Shown here: positions 17,359-26,850 of the stretch, piece by piece
Position numbering within the stretch: position 1 is the first letter of the stretch
Layout of the letters: every line of letters begins with the position of its first letter
From: DAOUBP01 sp034432655
GTDB lineage: Bacteria; Chloroflexota; Anaerolineae; CG2-30-64-16
Assembly (NCBI GenBank): GCA_034432655.1
Contig: DAOUBP010000089.1
Location: 1 to 53,192, forward strand
Length of the DNA: 53,192 nucleotides
Direction of reading: 5' to 3'
Program-made: the position numbers and the translations under genes
Notes under the pieces: model-generated
The model's input: only the letters and a program-made list of their open reading frames with translations
What the model was told of the DNA's origin: nothing
The model's database searches: none

Positions 17359-20300
17359 TTACTGCTCCTGCGACGGTGTTTCCGGAGGCACACTGGGCCA
17401 GTCTTCGAACAGGCTGGCCGTTACTGACTGCCCCGGGGCGGTCCAAACAGGACCGGGCGCTGGCGGCGTCGGTTGTTTTGAACTGACGACATTCTGGGAG
17501 ATCTCATCGGCTTCTTTTGAAGGCGTTGGTGTTGTGGCCGGCGCTGTTTCGGAAGGGGCCGTCCCTTGTGCAACTTGCTCTGGCTCCGGCGGAACGGCCG
17601 ACGGCTCCGGGCTGACCCCCGGCCCGGTCGGAACGGCCGACGGTTCCGGTTTGACATCCGTTGTCACCTGGGCGACAGATGGGCTGCCCTTCTCCGAAGG
17701 AAGTGGCTCGATAGATCGCCGCTCAAGGGAGAAATCGGCCGACGCGCCTGCAGTCGTGGCATCGAAGTCTGGTGGCGGCTGCAGTTGGGTCTTCACCAAG
17801 TCAGGGAAGCGTTTTTGGCGGTCAATCAGTTTGCGGAGCAGTTCAGCCGCGGCCAGGGGATCGCCGCTCTCACCCAATTGTCGGGCGCGCCGGCGTTCGG
17901 CTAACATATCGCTGAGTTCGTTGCGCAAGCGCCAGGCGTAGTAGACAGCCCGTTGCCGCTCAATCCGAAGCCGATCACCCCACAATGATGACAGGCGCTC
18001 ATTGGCTCGCCAGCGCAGTATCTGCTCTGCTGCGGCGAAGCGATGCATGGCCGACTCGTGCTGCTCCCGCAATGCTTGGGCGATGCCGTCCATCAGATTG
18101 CCTGTATAGCTGAGCCACAAACGCGGCTCCTCGAAGTCCTGGGCGCGGCTGGCTGCGGCCTGGAAAGTTGCCTTGGCCATTTCCAGTTCACGTGCTTGGA
18201 GCTGAGACCAGCCCACTTCCAACGCCTGACGCAGTTCCGGGGCCAGCTGCCGGGCTGTCTTCAGGCGCACCTCGATCTCACCGAAACGCGGGTCGGCGTC
18301 ATCGGCTTTTCGGCCCATGGCCAACGCCTGTTCAGCGCCAGCCAGATCGAACACCAGCAGCGCGGCGCACGCCTGCTCGTATGCTGTCGTAGCAACCCGA
18401 TGTTGTTCGGCCAGGATACGATCATGGAGCGCCAGAAACGCTTCGCCGCTCTCTAATTCCAGCGCCAGGTCGCAGGTCTTCAGGGCTACGCCAAATTGAC
18501 CCGCCGCCATCGTTCTTCGTATCTCGTCTTCCAGTTCCTGTTGGAGGTCGGCCACCAGTTGGCGAACCGGCTCATAGCGCGGCGCCAGCCCGATAGCGCT
18601 CCGCGCATTCGCCACCGCTGCCCGCAGATCCCGCGTTGCCAGAGCTGCGCGCGCGGCATCTACCTGCGCTTCGACTTGCCTCACTTCCTCCTGGCGCTTC
18701 GCCAGGCGGGCTTGCAGCAGCTCGAGGCGCGCATCCCTCTCTTCTCCGGCCAGCTTGCCGGCACGCGTTAGCTGTCGGGCTGCCTCGGGCAGGAGGTCAT
18801 CGGATAGGGCGCGTTCTGCCTCGCGCAGCGCCTGCTCCAGGCGCTCGTGCCGTTCTTGCTCGATCTGGGCCTGCAGCTGGCCAGGGAACTCCTTTTCCGG
18901 CAGGAGTATATCGAGATACCGGCATAGCTCCCTGGCGCCCGCATAGTCTTCACCCCCGCGCAGGGCGGTGATCTCGCGCAACAGCCTCTGCTGAACGGCC
19001 TCGGTCAAGGCGACAGCCCGCGCATGGGGTGGCGCCGAGAGCTGGCAAGCGCGACGGGCGGCCTGCACCGCAGCAACGAAATCAGGCGTGGCAGCCCCCA
19101 AAGCTGTCTGCACCTGGTCTTCCGCCTGCCTGAGCGCAGCAGAGAGAGCCTGCCGGGCGTCCAAATCGGCAATGAGATCCTTCATCGGCGGCCGATCGGC
19201 CCAAGTCGCGGGAATCTTGTCGCACCAGGCCCTGGCTTCAGCCAGATCCGACGCCTCAAGGGTTGGGGTTCGCATCAGGCGCGCCATTTGAGCTACGGCA
19301 ATCCAGCCCTCGGTCGTCGCGTCCAGGGCAGCATCGCCCATCTGGTCTCGCGCCTGGTTCAGGATGTCAAGTGCCTCTTCCGGGTTCCCTCCCTCGGTCA
19401 ATAGCCGGGCGGCCTGGGCTGTCAATTGCAGACCGCGGGCGCGAGCCTGCAATCTAGCGACATGTTGCCGTCGGTCAGGCAGCACCCATCCCGCGTCCTC
19501 CGCTGCCTGCAGCCGGGCTAGCGCCGACTCATAGTCAGGGATTGGGGCATCCAGCATGGTTTCGACCTGCGCGATGGTTTGCTCCATCAAAGTCGCCCGA
19601 CAACGGTTGATCGCTGAATGGAGGCTGATGGCCAGATCGGGATCGCTCTCGACCGTCTTGGTGTAGACAACCAGGGCTGCGCGAGGATCTTCGAGCTCGC
19701 TCGCGTCTGCTCCCTGTAATTCGGACGCCAACGCGATGACCCGCAGGACTTCGCCTTGCAGCACAGGCGACAGATCTTCGGTCTCCTCCAGTTTCTCACG
19801 CGCCAGCCGATAGTTCCGTTGCGCCAATCGGCGGCGTGCAGCCTTGAGAGCTTCCACGGTGTTGGCTAGGCGCCTGGCTGCCTCCTCGCAAGTTGCCCGC
19901 AACTGCAGTGCCTCACCGTCGTCGTTGAAGCCAGGCAGGGCCAGCACCTCGTCCACCAGGCGCCTGGCCTCGTCCAATTCGGGCAACTTTCCGGTCTCAA
20001 GGATCACGCGAACGGCATCCGGCGTTGGCGCGGCACTTGCAGCGGCCAGATGCTGGCGGGCCTGTGCCAATATCCCGTCTCGGGTTGCCTTGACACGCGC
20101 TCGGATGATCTGCTCCTCCTCTGCGTTCCAACGCCTTTCTTCGGCCTTGACCGAGGTGTTAAACCGCACTGCTTCATAGTTCAGCGCCATGAGGCCTTGT
20201 TTTTGCGTCGCCTGCTCAACTTCATCGCCCAGCGCGGCCGCCAGCGCCGACTGCCTGAAGGCCAGCGCTTTTCGCTCTTGAGCAACCGACATCTGATCGG

Positions 20301-23300
20301 CGGCCAGCGCCTGAAGCCACTCGGCCGCTGCGACACAGCCGTCAGCAAGGGCCCGTTGCGCCTCGGCCAGACGGCGGCGCAGGCGTTCGGTCTCGATTCG
20401 CCGGATGAGGCTACGCGCCTCCTCGCCTGCCTGTCCTCCGGGCGCAGGCTTGCGGGCGACGATCTCGCTCAGCAGTGCCTGCACTGCCGTCAACTGCTCC
20501 AGCGACGTCTCTGAATTCCCCAAGAGAGCAGACGCCTGGCCAATCACCTGGGCGGCCCATTGATCTACGGCTGTCTGTTGCAACTGCTGTAATTCGGCAC
20601 GGAATTCAGGCAGGCTAACCTGTCTGAGCAGGCGATCGCATTCCGCCAGCGCCAAGCGGAAGTCCTTATTCCGCAATGCCTCCTTAGCCGGGTTGAGGGC
20701 TCGATTGCGGAAACGTTCTTCAGCGGCCCGTAGCTCCTCCTGAGCAGCGGTCAGTTTGGGATGAGATGGATTGCGGTCGCGAGCCTTTTCCAGCTCGGCA
20801 CGGGCCTTCTCGAACTGATTGTCTTCGACGAAGCCATGGGCGCGCGCGATGGCCTCTTCAGCTTCCCGTTCGGCGATCAGTTGATCGCGCAGCAGCCGGG
20901 CCTCGGCCGAATTCGGCTGCAGTTCCTCCAGCACGCGCATAACCGAGCGCAAAGCCTCATCATATTGTCCATTCTTGCGCTGTTCTCCGGCCTGCTTGAG
21001 CAGCCCCGCGATTTGTTCGCTTTGGTCAAGCTGATTTTGCAGAGCGATCGCCTCCCCGGCCTCTTCCGCTCCTGGCTCCAGCGCAAAGAGTTGCTCCAGT
21101 TTGCTACGGGCAGTACCCAGGTCGCCCTGGCGGAAGGCGGCCTGGGCTTCTCGCAGCAGGCCGGCGATCTTCTGACGCCGGGCAGAAGCTTCCCGCTCGG
21201 CAGCAGCGCGCTGCTCCTGCTGGCTTCTGGCCTGCTCCAGGTAGATCTCGGCTTCATCGCGTAACGCCGCGGCCGGTTGACAATTGGCAGCCAGAGCACG
21301 GGCCTGCTCCAACAGGCTGCGAGCCCTGACGGGATCGCCGCCGCCGTCCAGGAGTCCTTTGGCCTGGCGTACCAGCAACCCGACGCGAACAGCTTGTTGG
21401 TATGGCGCGACCTCCGCTTCCGGCCGTCCGTTAGCCTTTGCGGTGGCCAGCGCGCGCTGGGCCACCTCGAAGTCGCCCGCCTCGAAGGCGACCAGAGCCT
21501 CGCGCCATGCCTGGTTCGCCTGCTGCTCTCGTTCGACTTTCGGCCTCAACCCGGCAATCTCGGCCAGGATCTTTTCCCGCTTCTGGCCGGTTGCAGCTGC
21601 TGCGGCGCGCTCCAGGGCGGCAAGCTGTTCCTCGTATGCACCTCGACGGGCAGCATCTTCGGCCGTGAGGAGCGCCTGCTCCACGCCCTCCAGTTCAGCC
21701 AGGTGGGTCTGTGCCTTAGCTCTCATCTGGCGATAGCTCTGGCGTAACGCCTCGCCCTGCGCGCCGGTCAACCGCTCCACCGTTGGATACACTGCGTCCA
21801 GGTCACGAATCGTTGCCAGCACATCCTCGGGCGAGCGGCTCAGGCTCAGAGCCGTTTCCGCTTGCTTCAACGCCTGACGCACCGCGGTCTGATCGGCCTC
21901 CTGTCGGCCACTTTCGACCAGGCGCTCGATCTCGTCGAATTGCTTCCACAGGAGCCTGGCCTTCCGTTCTGGATCGGTTAACTTTGCATCCGTGAGGATG
22001 CGCGTTGCCTCCGCCAAATCCCCTTTGGTATAGGCCTCTTTGGCCTGGCCGACAAGTGGCGCCAGCCTGACTGCGAGCTCCTGCAGGGTCGCCAGCTCCG
22101 AGCGAAGATCCGCCGCCTGATCGCGCAGTGTGTCTAGCTCATCATCGCGCAGCACCTCCGGGAAGCGCTGCTCCACATATTTCAGGAACTCATCCTCAAT
22201 CCGTTCGATCTCGGCCGTCGCCTCGGCGAAGGCGCCGGCATCACGCAGGGTCGTCGCACGCCCCACGCGTTTTTGAACGGACTCGCGTAACTGCGACAAG
22301 ATGCCCTTTCGGGCATCGGTGGCGATCTCTTCAAAGGATGGAACGCCAGGAAAGCGATCCACATCCTTCAGGGCCTTTTCATAGCCCTCCACATATCGCT
22401 GCAGCGCGATACGAGAACGAAGGAAGCCCACACGCGCTTTTTGAATTGCCAGGTCCAGCCACGCCCTCAGCGGGATCAGCAAAGTCTGGATCAAGCGGTT
22501 CTGGCTTGCGCCGGCAACGAGAGAGTCATAGATGCGTTCTGCTTGTTGTTCCGTATCGTCGTGATGCAGGCCGTTCTCCAGCCCGAGGAGTTTCGCCAGA
22601 TCCTCGCGGACCTCGTTGGCCAGGCCGCTATCCGGATCGGTGGCTTTCTGCAGCGTAGTGCGAAACGCGATCAAAGCCTCTTCCGGGCTGTCGCTGTTAC
22701 GCTTGGCCATGGCGTCGAGCAGCCCGCGCTCGATCTCGTTCCAGACGGCAATCTGCCGTTCGAAATCGTTCAGCTCCTTCGCCACCTGGGCCACCTTCAG
22801 CTGCCTTGCTTGAGCCAGCTTTGCCAGCGCCTCCGAACGTTCGCCGCGCGCGATGTGATCACGGATCTGGGAGACTAGCTCACGGGTTTGGGCTTCATCT
22901 TCTTCCCGGAGTGCTTCAGCCAGCCGCCGATGCACCGCATTCAGCACCGGATCGCTGATGCCGCCCTCCGGCGACAGAGCTTTCTCCAGTCGCGCGCGCG
23001 CATCTCGCTTCTGCCCGGCCAGGATGTCGTCATGGACGCCCTGCAGGATCGCGCTGCGTTTCTCTAGCTTCTCGGCCCGGCTCTGCAATGCCTCCCAGGC
23101 GGCCGGCAGCCGATCGGTGCCGGGCGGTCTGGCGGAGAGCGCGCTGCGTGCAACGCCAAGCGCCCGGTTCAGCTCGACCCATTGGACGGCGTCCAGGTCG
23201 CCATCGCGCGCCGCCTGGTAGTGCGCGTCCGCCCGGCCAATCGCTTCCGTCGCCATCTGCAGGGATTGCTCGACGGCTGCTGCGATTGCTTGCCATTGTT

Positions 23301-25272
23301 GCAGCCGATCTTGTAGCTCAGGGGCCGGCAGGTCGCCCAGGGCCTCTATAGCCTCTGTCAGTCGTTCGACCGCCGTCCGCCATTCCCCCTGCTCGCGCAG
23401 GTTTTCCGCTTGCGCCAGCAGTGGTGCGGCGCGTTCCACTCGCGTCAGTTGTTCCCGCGCCGTTTTCAGGCGGGACTTCACAACCCCCAGCCAGGTCCGG
23501 CGGCACCTCTCCTGCTCGGCGTACTCGCGAGCGCGCTCGAGAACATCTACGAGTTGCCGATAAGCCGCCTCGTCGGGCCGCCGCGCGGCGCTGAGCTGCG
23601 CCTGTTGACGGTCGGCCTGGGCCAGCATCCCTTCCACCTGGCTTTTGCATTCGAGCTCCCCGAGGATCTCCTCGGCCCGCTGACGATGATCGGCCGGCGC
23701 TTCGGAGATGGCCAGCAGCCGGGCGCAATAGTCGGCCGCCATCTTTTCATCTCCGCCCTGCCGGGCCTGTTCGGCTGCCTGTAAGAGCGCTTCGGTCAGG
23801 CGTTGCGGCATGCCAGGCGCGTCGGGCCACCGGTCATAGGCAGCCTGCAAAGGGGCCAGGCGTTCCGCAGGATCGCTGATCTCTTCTGCCCGCTTGAGCA
23901 GGACGCGCACATCGCTCTGCGCCTGATCCGCCCTGCTCAGGCCTGCTACTAATTGGCTCGCCAATTCCTCGTCGCGATTCTGGGCCAAACCCAGACCCTT
24001 GCGGTACTCCGCCTCGGCCTTGTCCGGTTTGCGCTCTTGCAGAAAATCGTTCCCGGCGGCCAGAGCAGCCCCCGCCTCGTTCAGGTTTTCGATGCTCTCG
24101 TTGATCCGTTTCAGCATGTGATTCAGAGTGGATGCGACATCGCCGAAGTCATGCTGGCGCACCTGTACGGCCACCCGCAACTGCGTCAGGGCATCGATGG
24201 CGCTGGCGCGCGCCATCTCCCAACGATCCAGCCGGCGCGCCTCGCTGTCCTGCCGCGCGCGTTCGGCCAGGTCAGCGACCTGGCGCAACGCCTCTGCCTC
24301 TTCGCAGGCCAGGTCCGCCGAGGGATGTTTATCGAAAACTTCTTTGACCCGCGCGAAATGGTCTCGACCGGTCTCGAAAGCTATCCGGGCATCCCTGAAG
24401 CGTTGCTCCTGGAAGGCCCGTCGGCCAGCTTCGACCTGGGCACGGCCGTGGTCCATATAGGCTTTCAGCCAGGCCGCTTTCCAGTCGGGATTCTGTGGAA
24501 ACTCATCACCGAGCTTGCCCAGTATGCCAACGGCCTCTTCCAGACGTCCTTCGGACAAAGCGGATTCTGCGTCTGCCAGGCGTTTCTGGATGCCCTCCCA
24601 GGCAAACCGCACACGGCTATGCCATCTGGATACGGACGGGTCATTGGGCCATCTTTCGACAAGTCGTTCCGCCAGTGCGTGAGCCACACGGAAGTCTTGA
24701 GCCTCATAAAGCCTTTGTACTTCCTCGAGTTGCTCTTCCTTTTGCCCTACGTCCTGGAGGCGCACCCAGGTCTCGCGCGCAGGCCTTCCGAGATCTTCCA
24801 GGCCAGCTGCCTTTAGCTCATCCAGGAGCGTTTTGAGCAACTTGAGCGCCCCGTGCACCGCCCGTTCTTCCTCCAGGCGGCCAACTTGCGCCATGACCTC
24901 GTCCACCCGTTTGCTCCAACGCTCCCGCTCCTGCGCCTCGTCACGCAGGGCATCCGCCTCGGCGTGGTAGGTGAGGATCGGTTTCTGCGCCTGCGCACCG
25001 CGGGTCTGCGCCTGGTTGCAGAGGTATGTGACCCTGGCATAGTCGCCTTGAGCCAGAGCAGCGCGGGCCTGCGCGATCTCATCCTGGATTTGGGCTTCTA
25101 TCTCTTTCTGAACCTGGGCGAGTTGCGCGTTCTGTTCCGCCACTGATGCCACCGATGGATCGGGAGACGCCTGAATGACGGCATTGTAGCAGGCGATGGC
25201 CGCGTCCCACTCGCCGCGATTGATGTACGCTTCCCCTTCGGCCATCCTGGCATCTATCTCGGTTTTGTCCAT
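17359..25272 (-). CDS. Giant TPR/coiled-coil scaffold protein (2637 aa)
   Basis: Cytoplasmic protein with no signal peptide or TM. A strong GGAGG site about 8 bases upstream selects ATG 25272; the open frame beyond it overlaps the preceding gene. The N-terminus is a clear TPR (EAYINRGEWDAAIACYNAVI). Dozens of similar helix pairs follow throughout (AQAALAQGDYARVTYLCNQA, QAAFRQGDLGTARSKLEQLF), mixed with long Glu/Arg/Ala/Gln-rich helices likely to form coiled coils or a superhelical rod. The last 130 residues or so are Pro/Glu/Ser/Thr-rich (PEPSAVPTGPG) and look disordered. No catalytic motif was found. The size and repeat character suggest a structural scaffold or spacer. It lies between the secreted DNRLRE protein and a TPR-TM protein, both nearly touching it. 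A real frame is supported by the unbroken 7.9 kb length and GC-rich third positions. Confidence 0.85.
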   Translation of the reverse strand: MDKTEIDARMAEGEAYINRGEWDAAIACYNAVIQASPDPSVASVAEQNAQLAQVQKEIEAQIQDEIAQARAALAQGDYARVTYLCNQAQTRGAQAQKPILTYHAEADALRDEAQERERWSKRVDEVMAQVGRLEEERAVHGALKLLKTLLDELKAAGLEDLGRPARETWVRLQDVGQKEEQLEEVQRLYEAQDFRVAHALAERLVERWPNDPSVSRWHSRVRFAWEGIQKRLADAESALSEGRLEEAVGILGKLGDEFPQNPDWKAAWLKAYMDHGRAQVEAGRRAFQEQRFRDARIAFETGRDHFARVKEVFDKHPSADLACEEAEALRQVADLAERARQDSEARRLDRWEMARASAIDALTQLRVAVQVRQHDFGDVASTLNHMLKRINESIENLNEAGAALAAGNDFLQERKPDKAEAEYRKGLGLAQNRDEELASQLVAGLSRADQAQSDVRVLLKRAEEISDPAERLAPLQAAYDRWPDAPGMPQRLTEALLQAAEQARQGGDEKMAADYCARLLAISEAPADHRQRAEEILGELECKSQVEGMLAQADRQQAQLSAARRPDEAAYRQLVDVLERAREYAEQERCRRTWLGVVKSRLKTAREQLTRVERAAPLLAQAENLREQGEWRTAVERLTEAIEALGDLPAPELQDRLQQWQAIAAAVEQSLQMATEAIGRADAHYQAARDGDLDAVQWVELNRALGVARSALSARPPGTDRLPAAWEALQSRAEKLEKRSAILQGVHDDILAGQKRDARARLEKALSPEGGISDPVLNAVHRRLAEALREEDEAQTRELVSQIRDHIARGERSEALAKLAQARQLKVAQVAKELNDFERQIAVWNEIERGLLDAMAKRNSDSPEEALIAFRTTLQKATDPDSGLANEVREDLAKLLGLENGLHHDDTEQQAERIYDSLVAGASQNRLIQTLLIPLRAWLDLAIQKARVGFLRSRIALQRYVEGYEKALKDVDRFPGVPSFEEIATDARKGILSQLRESVQKRVGRATTLRDAGAFAEATAEIERIEDEFLKYVEQRFPEVLRDDELDTLRDQAADLRSELATLQELAVRLAPLVGQAKEAYTKGDLAEATRILTDAKLTDPERKARLLWKQFDEIERLVESGRQEADQTAVRQALKQAETALSLSRSPEDVLATIRDLDAVYPTVERLTGAQGEALRQSYRQMRAKAQTHLAELEGVEQALLTAEDAARRGAYEEQLAALERAAAAATGQKREKILAEIAGLRPKVEREQQANQAWREALVAFEAGDFEVAQRALATAKANGRPEAEVAPYQQAVRVGLLVRQAKGLLDGGGDPVRARSLLEQARALAANCQPAAALRDEAEIYLEQARSQQEQRAAAEREASARRQKIAGLLREAQAAFRQGDLGTARSKLEQLFALEPGAEEAGEAIALQNQLDQSEQIAGLLKQAGEQRKNGQYDEALRSVMRVLEELQPNSAEARLLRDQLIAEREAEEAIARAHGFVEDNQFEKARAELEKARDRNPSHPKLTAAQEELRAAEERFRNRALNPAKEALRNKDFRLALAECDRLLRQVSLPEFRAELQQLQQTAVDQWAAQVIGQASALLGNSETSLEQLTAVQALLSEIVARKPAPGGQAGEEARSLIRRIETERLRRRLAEAQRALADGCVAAAEWLQALAADQMSVAQERKALAFRQSALAAALGDEVEQATQKQGLMALNYEAVRFNTSVKAEERRWNAEEEQIIRARVKATRDGILAQARQHLAAASAAPTPDAVRVILETGKLPELDEARRLVDEVLALPGFNDDGEALQLRATCEEAARRLANTVEALKAARRRLAQRNYRLAREKLEETEDLSPVLQGEVLRVIALASELQGADASELEDPRAALVVYTKTVESDPDLAISLHSAINRCRATLMEQTIAQVETMLDAPIPDYESALARLQAAEDAGWVLPDRRQHVARLQARARGLQLTAQAARLLTEGGNPEEALDILNQARDQMGDAALDATTEGWIAVAQMARLMRTPTLEASDLAEARAWCDKIPATWADRPPMKDLIADLDARQALSAALRQAEDQVQTALGAATPDFVAAVQAARRACQLSAPPHARAVALTEAVQQRLLREITALRGGEDYAGARELCRYLDILLPEKEFPGQLQAQIEQERHERLEQALREAERALSDDLLPEAARQLTRAGKLAGEERDARLELLQARLAKRQEEVRQVEAQVDAARAALATRDLRAAVANARSAIGLAPRYEPVRQLVADLQQELEDEIRRTMAAGQFGVALKTCDLALELESGEAFLALHDRILAEQHRVATTAYEQACAALLVFDLAGAEQALAMGRKADDADPRFGEIEVRLKTARQLAPELRQALEVGWSQLQARELEMAKATFQAAASRAQDFEEPRLWLSYTGNLMDGIAQALREQHESAMHRFAAAEQILRWRANERLSSLWGDRLRIERQRAVYYAWRLRNELSDMLAERRRARQLGESGDPLAAAELLRKLIDRQKRFPDLVKTQLQPPPDFDATTAGASADFSLERRSIEPLPSEKGSPSVAQVTTDVKPEPSAVPTGPGVSPEPSAVPPEPEQVAQGTAPSETAPATTPTPSKEADEISQNVVSSKQPTPPAPGPVWTAPGQSVTASLFEDWPSVPPETPSQEQ

Positions 25273-25343
25273 TGAGGCTCCTCCACAAATGCGCTTTTTG
25301 TTCAGGTGTCGGCGCTTACGCCGGACAAGTAGTCTCCATGCGC

Positions 25344-26843
25344 TCAATGCTTCCAGATGATCGGCAGATACATCGGCAGGCCGTTCATCGCTTCGAGTAC
25401 CTGCCGGCCCGTCTGATCGCTGTAGCCCTCGACGTGGACAATGACCACCACCAATGGTCTGGTGGGGGTGGACGACGGGGTGGGTGTCGCGGATGGCGTC
25501 GAGGACGGCGACGGCGAAGAAGTTGTTGTGAGAGTTGGCGTCACCGTTGCGGTCGGCGTCGGCGTGGCGGCGGGTGTGGACGTCGCCGTGGGTGTCTCCG
25601 TCGCAGTCGGCGTCGGCGTGGCAGCGGGTGTGGCAGTCGCCGTGGGTGTCTCCGTCGCGGTCGGCGTCGGCGTGGCAGTCGGCGTGGGTGTCGCCGTGGG
25701 TGTCGAAGTCGCTAACGGCTGGAGACCGAAGTCGAAATCTACCCGTGCGACGTATCCGCCGATGCTGCCGAGTTCCTCAGCGGGAGAAACCCAAGCCGAT
25801 GAGCCAAACGCCTGGATGGACCTCAGCATTGCTGTCGAACTGACCGTTGCCGAGGGCCTGACCTGCACGCTGTAGGACCTCTGTCCGCCCTCCTTGACCG
25901 GTAGGAGGTCGATCTTCCAGACGATCAGGTTTCCGTCCGGAGGCACCTCGCGGCCATCCGGGGTTCCAACGGGCTCTACATAGCTTGCGTTCACGGGCAC
26001 ATGGCCCGTGATCACCACGTTGGTCAGCGGAACCCCACCTGTGTTGGAGTAAACAATGGTGTAGGTGATGACATCGCCAGCACGCACAGCCATCATCGGG
26101 TTGCGCGTCAAGGATAGCGCCAGCGTCGGCCCAGGCGTGGGTGTATGCGTAGGCGTTGGGGTGTGGGTCGGCGTCGGCGTACTTGTTGGAGTCGGCGGAT
26201 CATACACGATCTCCAGCCGAGGGCGCTGGCCGGGCAGCGTTCCGCAATCCGCATCATTACAGTCCTTCGACCAAAAACCGCGTTCATGTTGGCCCGGCGT
26301 CTCGTTGCCCTTGAGCATGATCCCGAAGTTGCTGGCAGGGTTGTTCACCCATTCCTGAACCAGGGGTGTGAGCGTCCATTCATACCACCCGAACTGAGTA
26401 GCCACCTGAGTTGCGGCAAGTGCCTCTGCATCAACTGGCAGCGATAAGTGGGTATTCCAGGTCACATCCTCGCTCCAGGCCCCGCGCACACGGTAAACAC
26501 TGACATCCATGGGAGGATCTCCCGGCGTCGTGCCGGAGAGATACAAATGCAGTTTCGCCGAACGGATGGTGCTGGAGGGCGGGAGCGCCGATGTATCGAA
26601 TCTGATCAGCGTGCGCTCAATCCCATAGGTTCCTGCTCGATCGTATCCAACCCACAGCCCCTTCGCCGCCCCATGGCTTTGAGTAGGGCGACCTGAAGCC
26701 ACAAAAGTATCCGAGCCGGGCAGCAGAGACAGGTTACCATCAAGGGCCGCAGTCGGCTGACCGGCCATAACCGGCGTCATTAATACGTGCCCCAGGACAG
26801 CTACCAACATGAAGAAGAGAAAACAGACAAGTTGCCTCTGCAT
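25344..26843 (-). CDS. Secreted DNRLRE and DUF11-like protein with PT repeats
   Basis: 499 residues from MQRQLVCF. AAGGAGG lies about 11 bases upstream, inside the last codons of the preceding gene. A signal peptide spans 1-28. A DNRLRE-type beta domain (about 35-220) shows TLIRFDTSALPPSSTIRSAK, a 'VSVYRVRGAWSEDVTWN' block and FGIMLKGNE. A PT linker and one DUF11-like repeat (GDVITYTIVYSNTGGVPLTNV, about 258-365) follow, then a long TPTATETPTATATPAA region. The last residues, MYLPIIWKH, form a hydrophobic patch with a basic end. Similar tails recur on exported Chloroflexota proteins as far as I recall, and might be a retention or sorting signal. DNRLRE and DUF11 domains are surface-adhesive modules. 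Probably an extracellular partner of the locus. Confidence 0.8.
   Translation of the reverse strand: MQRQLVCFLFFMLVAVLGHVLMTPVMAGQPTAALDGNLSLLPGSDTFVASGRPTQSHGAAKGLWVGYDRAGTYGIERTLIRFDTSALPPSSTIRSAKLHLYLSGTTPGDPPMDVSVYRVRGAWSEDVTWNTHLSLPVDAEALAATQVATQFGWYEWTLTPLVQEWVNNPASNFGIMLKGNETPGQHERGFWSKDCNDADCGTLPGQRPRLEIVYDPPTPTSTPTPTHTPTPTHTPTPGPTLALSLTRNPMMAVRAGDVITYTIVYSNTGGVPLTNVVITGHVPVNASYVEPVGTPDGREVPPDGNLIVWKIDLLPVKEGGQRSYSVQVRPSATVSSTAMLRSIQAFGSSAWVSPAEELGSIGGYVARVDFDFGLQPLATSTPTATPTPTATPTPTATETPTATATPAATPTPTATETPTATSTPAATPTPTATVTPTLTTTSSPSPSSTPSATPTPSSTPTRPLVVVIVHVEGYSDQTGRQVLEAMNGLPMYLPIIWKH
25552..25695. repeat. 54-bp tandem repeat encoding Thr/Pro/Ala/Glu linker
   Basis: Unit 1 is 25552-25605 and unit 2 is 25606-25659. 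They are nearly identical and are followed by a partial, more diverged third copy. Each unit encodes 18 residues of the TPTATETPTATxTPAA type in the secreted DNRLRE protein. The near identity of the units suggests recent duplication. Confidence 0.75.
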
Positions 26844-26850
26844 CGTTGCC

